This document shows positions 57,801 through 64,000 of a stretch of 64,000 nt of DNA, piece after piece. Numbering within the stretch: the stretch's first letter is position 1; every line of letters starts with the position of its first letter. A model generated the notes under the pieces. The model did not search any database. It was not told the DNA's origin and worked only from the letters and a program-made list of their open reading frames with translations. A program made the translations under genes and the position numbers. This DNA comes from Pteria penguin (lineage: Eukaryota > Mollusca > Bivalvia > Pterioida > Pteriidae), in contig CM068586.1 of assembly GCA_035048485.1 (NCBI GenBank), positions 53,807,667 through 53,871,666 of the forward strand, given 5' to 3'.

Positions 57801-57853
57801 CTAACTCCTTGTCCATAACGCACATTGCAGTTTGGAGCGGCACATAACACCAT
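51845..57853 (-). CDS. THAP-domain DDE transposase (Kolobok-like), 8 exons
   Basis: Exons (minus) 57853-57461, 56855-56628, 55828-55055, 54204-54018, 53835-53593, 53157-52986, 52464-52316 and 52032-51845 join with correct phases to 777 aa with no internal stop; all introns are GT-AG. Residues 1-about 85 form a THAP zinc finger: C4-x4-C9...W32...C51-x2-H54-F and the late D-A-I-P-T-I-F block. A basic linker and a low-complexity region follow, then C-N-I-C-G-x-F-C-H and C-T-C-G-E-V. The catalytic region contains G-G-D433-A-R-C-C-S-P-G-H-T-A-K-Y, V-T-D500-R-H-V-Q, H-W-F-D-V-W-H-V-A-K, and H-F-N-E676-N-S-M-R-K-Q; D433, D500 and E676 are my proposed DDE triad. Vertebrate and cnidarian THAP transposases share these blocks. 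The start lies 60 bases inside the right subterminal repeat. Apparently intact and potentially active. Confidence 0.9.
54694..54957 (+). mobile_element. SINE family 1 nested in transposase intron 3
   Basis: Full-length head (GGGGTTCGAGTCCCGCTCTG) to CAATCA tail. Target duplication TCATACTGGAAAAAAA at 54678-54693 and 54958-54973. Inserted after the transposon was already in place. Confidence 0.92.
56081..56235 (+). mobile_element. Internally deleted SINE family 1 nested in transposase intron 2
   Basis: The tRNA-like head runs to GGTCATGCC and then jumps straight to CCGCATCAGGCAGATGCCG, losing about 120 bp of body. Both breakpoints in full copies carry ATGCC (CATGCCGG and GTATGCCCCG), suggesting a microhomology deletion or template switch. 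Target duplication ATATAAGTCAT at 56070-56080 and 56236-56246 is intact, so the short form itself may have been inserted. Confidence 0.9.
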
Positions 57854-57912
57854 GATTTCAATTGAATGTAGACGACGATCGTACGACTTTTATTGCGAAA
57901 TCCAATATGGCG

Positions 57913-57939
57913 GTTCGCTATAAGAACGATAACTCTTGC
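57913..57939 (-). promoter_or_regulatory. Right copy of the 27-bp subterminal inverted repeat
   Basis: Exact inverse of 49682-49708, located 60 bases upstream of the transposase start codon (57853) and about 160 bp from the right end of the element. Confidence 0.6.
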
Positions 57940-58092
57940 ACGAAAACCTTTTTTTTTTTAAGTTAAATATTTAACAGGTAAATAACTACAGAACCGTGAC
58001 TTGTAAGACCAAAACGATTTTTGCAGAGTAAAATATAAACATTAATCTTTCGATAAACGGGATAAGTAGGAAAAAATGGTTTTCTTTTTCAG

Positions 58093-59359
58093 TTGACCTT
58101 TAAAGGAAAGAGAGAGAAAGAAAGTGAACAGGACAAGGGCGGGGATAGAAAATTTGCGGTAGAAAACGATACCAATTTAACAGTGTCATTTACGCTAGAA
58201 AAGCATAGAGATGGAGAAGGTCCAGAACCAAATTCAGGATTTACAGCAACACCTGAAAATAAAGATGTCCATAAGTAAGTCTTACATACATGTACATATA
58301 ACAGATAAGCTATACCTACATACAGTAATTATAACATGTAAATATGAAAACCGTACAAGTCTTACAAACAAATAACGAGTAGATCTTCTCAGAATATAAT
58401 ACACAAGTGTAACCACATATAAAGGCAAGTTTTGCCTACATAATACAGATATTCTTAAGTACGACAGGTGGCCCCTTACTAAAGATAGGTGCAGAGACGT
58501 TGAAAAATTTTCAAACATGTCAGGCATTTTCAGTAATTTGAAAAAATTTGTCAGACAGGAGAATGAAATATATAGAAACAATTTCAGAATATTTTTCAGT
58601 CGGAATGAAATTTTGTAAGTCGGAAAATTCGGACCGACACTTTTGAACATCACTGTAGGCGTCAAGGCAGATCTGACTTAATTATAAATAACATTCCTAT
58701 AAAAAGTGTATTATTGATAATTCTGTTTCCATAGTTTTACTGTTTTTCTATATGTCGATAAATCGTTGTGAAATTCAGTTTTTGTGTCTTTTCAGTGACA
58801 AGACGAACGAGATGAAAGAGAGCGACTATCCAGAGTTGACGACCAAACGTACCGCATACATTTCAAGCACTAAGCCAATGAAGATCAGGTAGTATATCAA
58901 ATCTGAATGATATGTCAAGTTGATGAATAAAATCTTGTCTCGAAAATATTCAGTTTATTAAAATGGATTTTTAAAGAAAGTTAATGTGTACCGGAATCTC
59001 GCAATCTGAGTTGAGCGATGCTCACACCAAACGCAGAGTTAAAAGGATATATGGTTCAGTTTACCGAATTTGTATTTACACCACACCAAGATGGCGTTAG
59101 GTATATGGTGGCGGCACCAATCTGGTGTATGGGTTCATTGTATTTATACCTCTACAACGGACACACTCAAGGTACTGAAATATCTCGCGTTCCGTGGCAA
59201 TGGGCATCGCTCCGGTTTATACCGTACAGAAATATATATAAGTCTAAATGAATTCCAACATACCTCGAATTTGCGCTATTTAATAATAATAAAATTTTGT
59301 ATTTCACTAACGTTTTCATGTCTATTGACAATCTTCAGGTGAAGTAACAATGTTGCTAC

Positions 59360-59444
<85 letters not shown>

Positions 59445-62400
59445 AAAATATATATATATCTTTCCTGAACTTGAAGAGTTATTGGAGGACTTTAGCAACA
59501 GGTGTTGTATGTTAGCAGGGGATGCTTATTCCTCTCGGGAAGCTGGTGTCACTTCAGTTTAATTGGGGTTCGCTTTTCTTTGAATATGACATTGTACACG
59601 ATATTGTCGTTTTATTCCATGGACTTCGAGATGTGGTTAACCCGTCGGTACTTCAACAGTCGGATTCGAACAGAGTATATATTATCTTTCATATGTAAAT
59701 AGATACCCTCTAAGCAAGCTGTGTTTATGAAACACTAATGCCCCCGGCGGCAACAAAGTCCGAATAGTTATTTTTTGCGTGAAGGTCATTGTCAAAGTCA
59801 AAAGCTCATCGACCTTGGTGTCATTTGAAAGGACTTCATTAATTAAGTACGCATGTCAAATATGAAATTTCTATCCCTCAAAATTCAAAAGTTATGGCCA
59901 AGTTTAAAGTCGACAACAGACAAACAGACAGACAGGACAAAAACAATATGCCCCTGATCTATGGATCCGAGGGCATAAAAATTGTGTGATTATGAAGGAT
60001 TCCACACTGCTGAACAAAACAATAACTTTATATATGTAGTAAATTTAAACCGTGCGGCGGCTTCGCCTAGCCTACAAAGCATGCCGCATATAACGTCACG
60101 CCACGGAGACAACCCTAAAATATGTGATATCCCCACCTCGGAACAGAGCCACGTGCAACCAATTTCAAATAATAACTTTATAGTTTTAAGATAAGAAATA
60201 ATACACAAACCGGAAATGCAAAGGTTGTTTGACATGTAGAGAAAATATTAATTAAACATGTAATATTTAATCTGTTTCAAACAATTGTATCTTTGGTGCA
60301 CAAAATTAAAAGGTATATATATTCTATTTTTATTATAACAACTAGGCCGGTGTCACTGCTGGTGAACTGATAGTCCCCGAGGGCATCATAAGTCTAGTTA
60401 TCAGTGCTTTTGTACTGACATTAAATATATACACTTCAAATTTTCAGTCATTAAATTAAGTAAATCACTCCAAAACTAAGGAGTATCTCCCTGATGCATA
60501 GCTCTGTCCTTAGATAGATTCTTTGGTTCACTTTTCGGTCATTTTGGCTTCAACACTGCTCTTCATATTTTTTGTATATTTTGAGAATTCCAATCATTTG
60601 GCCATGAGCATCACTGAAGAGACATGACTTGTTGAAATGCACATATGGTGCACAAAATTAAAAGGTATATATGTTCTATATTTATTTGTATTGACATCAG
60701 GAAGAAAGATGTCAGAAGCAAATCAACATCATCCCGAATTCCGGAAGAATTTCCAAGAACAGAAATGATCAATTCTTCCGGATGTACTATCGTTACGGAA
60801 AAGCTTGAAGATTCAGCTGAATGCAAAAACTCCAAAGAGGATTTGACCTTCCTTGGAACTATCAGCAATGATAACATAAAACCACATTTGCCGTACGCTT
60901 GTAAATCTGATATTCAAGCTTCAGCAAAACTTGAAAGTCCATTGGAATATAATGAAAGCGTATTGGTGTTGTCAAAAGGGACTAGTTCAATCACATGTAA
61001 TTCTGAAGAAGGTATAGATGAAGAAGAATTTGCTAACAACTGTAGCAGTGATGTTGATAGTCTACAGATACAAAGCAGTGCTGAAAGTGTTCAGGCTGAA
61101 GTAAGTGGTAGGGCAATAGTTGTTGAAAATATTCAAAATTCAATAGATTGTCAAGGAGTACAGGGGATTACAAAAGTACAGTTAGACAATGATGTTGAGT
61201 ATCAACGATCTAGTGAACATGAATTAGGTTATGCTTTTGAGAAGGGGACTATTGAAGAGCGAAATGTTCAGAGAATTAGCCAGTATCCCGGAGATTCATC
61301 AGAATATGCTAAAGAACCTGTTGAAGGTGAGGCATATGGCAGTATGTCACAAAGGATCTGCAAAAAAGATGTAGACATTCGAATAATGGAAGACGAAGAA
61401 GAGCTTGCTATCAATAAAGTAAACATGGACCAAATGTCAACAGGGGATTCTTATGACAGCAATGTCAACAACAAACGACATACAGAAAGTCATAGTATGG
61501 AATCTAAGCAGAAAGACCAACTGCCAAGCAAAATTGGTATAACTATGGACCATACAGTAACCGAGAATGTACATGGCATCATGTCAAAAATGACTGCCAA
61601 AAACAAGAGTCATTCAAAAGCTGATGTTTTGGGGTCTGGAAGTAATGATAGCTATCTGCCCAATAGGACTGATGTAAACACAGAACTTCCAGCACCCGAG
61701 GATGCAAAGAAAATTGACAAAAGCACGGAACATTCAGAAACTGGTGTTCTGGGATCTGAGAATGATGATAATGGACCGTCAAACAGAACTGACGTAACCA
61801 CGGAATATATAGAAAATCGGACTGTAGAAACTACGACAATTGATAATAATGCAAACGTAGAAACCGGAAAAACTAAGTTTTTGAGTTTCGTGGATAATCC
61901 TACAGAAAAAGTAGACGAGGAAGTAGTTTCACATTGCAGGGAGAACACTGATAGTGTGTACACAATTACATCTTCTCAAGTCTATGAAAATGGCAGTAAC
62001 CCGGGTGATCTGGACTCCATTATGGTGAAGCAACGGGTACCTGATGGCCATTTTGATGGGGTTCATTATATGGAAGATGCTGGGAGGGATTCTATTGTCA
62101 ACTGTGAAGATTCTACTGGGAATTTCAAAGTAGAGGAGCAAACTGTATATAAAACAAAGGAGTTAAAAGGGAATTTCTCCGCCCAAAATTTTACTGAAGT
62201 GAATAAAGTTGTGGACGGTATAAGACACTCAGACTGCGTGACTGGTACCTCAAATCAAACAGCAAATATTGATAGGAAAAAACTTATAGACGGAAAAGTT
62301 CTTTTGATTGAAAAGTGCACAGTTTCTAAGACTACATACGGATCGGTAAATGAGGTAGAAATTTGCATAGACAGAGAACAAGATGATGTCACCCAAAACT

Positions 62401-64000
62401 CGCAGCACGAATCACGGCCAGTTGGTAATTCTGATCAGGAAAACGCTGATGTGGGGCATGAGGAAAATGTTCAGAAGAGCATAGATCCTGTACTTGTAAA
62501 ACAGTTACCAAGTCGGGAATTATTCAAGTCTAGACAATATGTCGTGACTTCATCTGAAAGAGGACCAGTCAGTCCAGCGGAAGATGACATAAAGAAAGAG
62601 GAAGTACCACCATCAAAAGAAATTACTGATAAGGAAGAAACAGAAGTGCCAGATGATGTGGAAAGATGTTCAGATATTGCAGATGTAATGGTTTCTCAAG
62701 ATGATGTAGACGAAAGTATGATGAAAGGAACAATCAAAAGGGAAAATGAAAGGTATAAGACAGGGACTGGAAAAGATAATGATAACGCAGAGATGGTAAT
62801 TGGAATGAGAGAAAATTCTCCAACATGGCTCGACACCGACAGTATAATTTCTGATGAAACACATAGAAATGAAGAAGGTAATGGCGAAATTAATACATCA
62901 GAAGTATCAATAACTGTGATTGGTGGAGACGAGAAAAGAGGTGTTACGATTGATGACTATGATAAGGAGGGTGTGTCAAATGTTAAGATTGATGGCGGAG
63001 ATGATAAGAATGAATCAGACATAACGATTCGCCAAGAAGTTAATGAAATGGATGTAAGCGGTGCTGTGGTTGGCAGAGAAGATGATATGAGACATATAGC
63101 TCTGACTGGCCAAGATGATGGTGGGAACTTTGTATCAGACGTTATGATTGGCGGAGAAGACGCGAGAGTTGGTACAGATGTACAGATGGAATCGGACCAA
63201 CAACCTAGTGCTGACACCCAGCGGCCAAATAACGGAAGTGAGTCACAAGGGGCACAAAGTAAGTCATTATAATGACTTTAGTTACACATCTTCATGAGCC
63301 TCCCTTTTCAATTACGACACGTTTTTGTATATCAAGTATATTTCCTATCATTTATCATTGTTACAGTCCCCAGTCAGCAAAATTGTGGATCAAATCCAGT
63401 CTTCCCTTCTGTTTAATTTTGATTTTGTTCTCGTGTACCGAAATATATACCTGTCTATTTTTCAATAAATTGAAATAATAAAGTACAATGGTAGTTGAAG
63501 AAACCCATTAATTCAGTGTCATTTCACGGAACTACACAAGAGAAAGAAATAATGTTATAACTATCAGATGATTGTAAATTATGTTTGAATGATCACGGTC
63601 AAAGGAAATAAGAAAGTGAAGTGTTTATCGTGTTATCTTTCAAGGTAAAGAACACATTTGTTAGGAAGATAATCAAATCCATTAAACACTGTTTCGAGCC
63701 CCTTTTTTGTTTGAGATTTATTTTGGTTTTTAGAGGGGGCGAGGCGACTTCCCCTGAAATTTTCTGAGCGATTGTCACACTTTTGGAATCAGCAAATGTT
63801 CCTTCGAACACTAGTACTTAGTTTTGAACTTTCGTTCTTACTAATAAGTAAAGGATCTCTCAATTACGAATTTTACTCAAGTGTTTTTTTTTCGGCAGTA
63901 AAACTGATTTATTAAGGGCTTCCGACAAAGTATGAGCGACATATTTAAAAAAAAATGTCATTTTTTCTTCTTTTCATAGACGAACAAAAAGTTATTGCGG
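58093..64000 (+). CDS. Large acidic protein of unknown function, partial (3' end outside window)
   Basis: Exons: about 58093 or 58105 to 58274 (donor GTAAGT), 58796-58888, 60701-63258 and the start of the next at 63980, with matching phases (AA|T, AG|G, A|AC). About 950 residues are visible, highly charged (Asp/Glu/Ser/Lys-rich), with no membrane segment or known domain recognised. Two internal repeat types occur. One is a pair VLGS(G/E)...NRTDV(N/T)TE near 61625-61810. The other is a set of about four units with V-x-(I/V)-x-G-G-(D/E)-D near 62900-63170. The first exon may start inside the end of the Kolobok-like transposon, because the best acceptor (TTTTCTTTTTCAG) is the terminal repeat itself. 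If the last exon did not splice at 63258 it would stop at 63272. Probably an intrinsically disordered scaffold or nuclear protein; function not inferred. Confidence 0.75.
59362..59440. repeat. (TA)n microsatellite, ~79 bp
   Basis: Uninterrupted TA dinucleotides in the intron of the acidic-protein gene. Confidence 0.95.
59755..59985. repeat. Dispersed GTCAAAGTCA-type repeat with GACAGACAGGAC end
   Basis: TGAAGGTCATTGTCAAAGTC, GACCTTGGTGTCATTTGAAAG, TCAAAAGTTATGGCCAAG, AACAGACAGACAGGAC and ATATGCCCCTGATCTATGG. Same order as in 36365-36520 and, for the end, near 37800-37865 (GAGGGGACAAAAA... ATGGGGCATAAAAA). Confidence 0.6.
63273..63979 (+). other. Last visible intron of the acidic-protein gene
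   Basis: GTAAGT at 63259 to TTTTCATAG at 63979. AT-rich, with an AATAAA at about 63464 that could serve a short alternative transcript ending in S-K-S-L at 63272. No repeats of note. Confidence 0.5.

Larger units (their letters stand above)
49533..58099. mobile_element. Complete Kolobok-like autonomous DNA transposon, 8,567 bp
   Basis: Bounded by TTAA duplications (49529-49532, 58100-58103). The terminal inverted repeats read AGGTCAACTGAAAA inward from both ends. A second, subterminal inverted repeat of 27 bp is identical at 49682-49708 and 57913-57939, and other short stretches in between also correspond (such as TTTACCTGT). It encodes two convergent spliced genes with uninterrupted frames: a ballast-domain-like protein (49718-51463, +) and a THAP-DDE transposase (57853-51845, -). 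TTAA target sites together with a THAP-domain transposase are the hallmarks of the Kolobok superfamily. piggyBac also uses TTAA but lacks THAP. Introns hold two SINE insertions (54694-54957, 56081-56235), so the element has been resident for some time, yet no exon is broken. Confidence 0.9.
58889..60700 (+). other. Intron before the long acidic exon
   Basis: Contains a TA microsatellite (59362-59440), a dispersed GTCAAAGTCA-type repeat (59755-59985), and a direct repeat of about 40 bp, GGTGCACAAAATTAAAAGGT(ATATAT...), at 60296-60335 and 60648-60685. The second copy runs into the acceptor of the next exon. No gene recognised; the short frames around 59018-59342 overlap repeats. Confidence 0.55.

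Noticed and set aside
49055..58092. Transposon acting as a perfect introner (both splice sites supplied by its ends)
   Set aside because: The right end supplies a good acceptor, but no convincing donor is present at the left end and the sequence before 49529 does not read as an exon.
49533..58099. Classification as piggyBac
   Set aside because: TTAA duplications fit, but the transposase has a THAP finger and Kolobok-type blocks rather than piggyBac domains, and the termini do not begin CCC.
58282..58665. 127-codon minus-strand open frame
   Set aside because: It lies antisense in an intron, is hydrophobic and AT-driven, and shows no recognisable domain or codon pattern.

Overview
This is a eukaryotic, AT-rich, intron-rich nuclear window, almost certainly from a mollusc and probably a bivalve. 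Evidence for this: every protein gene is split by GT-AG introns with consistent phases, the encoded proteins are animal orthologues (NUP214, NEK6/7, PLPP6/7, FAM78, PSMB7), and the window is full of tRNA-derived SINEs ending in (CAATCAAT)n or (CCAA)n tails plus many short foldback DNA transposons. No operons, rRNA, genuine tRNA genes or CRISPR arrays were seen.

Layout: 546-3665 (-) 5' end of NUP214 (two exons; the gene runs off the left edge). 8675-21074 (+) a complete 9-coding-exon NEK6/NEK7 kinase with an unusual glutamine-rich C-terminal tail. 28363-30918 (-) a two-exon PLPP6/7-type phosphatase, head-to-head with 31197-33075 (+) a three-exon FAM78 gene. 35140-48225 (-) a complete 8-exon PSMB7 (proteasome beta-2) gene with introns full of transposons and tandem repeats. 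49014?/58093-64000+ (+) the beginning of a long acidic protein gene of unknown function that continues past the right edge.

The most striking object is an apparently complete 8.57-kb DNA transposon at 49533-58099. It is flanked by TTAA target duplications, has terminal repeats starting AGGTCAACTGAAAA, and carries two intact, spliced, convergent genes: an 8-exon THAP-DDE transposase of 777 aa (Kolobok-like) and a 3-exon 190-aa protein resembling the cytoplasmic 'ballast' domain of P2X7 receptors. A 27-bp identical inverted repeat sits just upstream of both start codons.

A second notable structure lies in PSMB7. The end of exon 5 together with its 5' splice site is tandemly duplicated into the following intron in units of 48/54 bp (multiples of three). 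This gives an open reading frame through six extra copies and three surviving in-frame decoy donors. A pogo-like transposon has split this array, and a sister copy of the same transposon has split a different 25-bp tandem array in a NEK intron.

In human, NUP214-FAM78A-PLPP7 and NEK6-PSMB7 are two neighbourhoods on 9q33-q34. Their combination in one 64-kb window looks like an ancient conserved linkage. All coordinates and splice junctions were derived by reading the sequence; no database search or transcript evidence was available.
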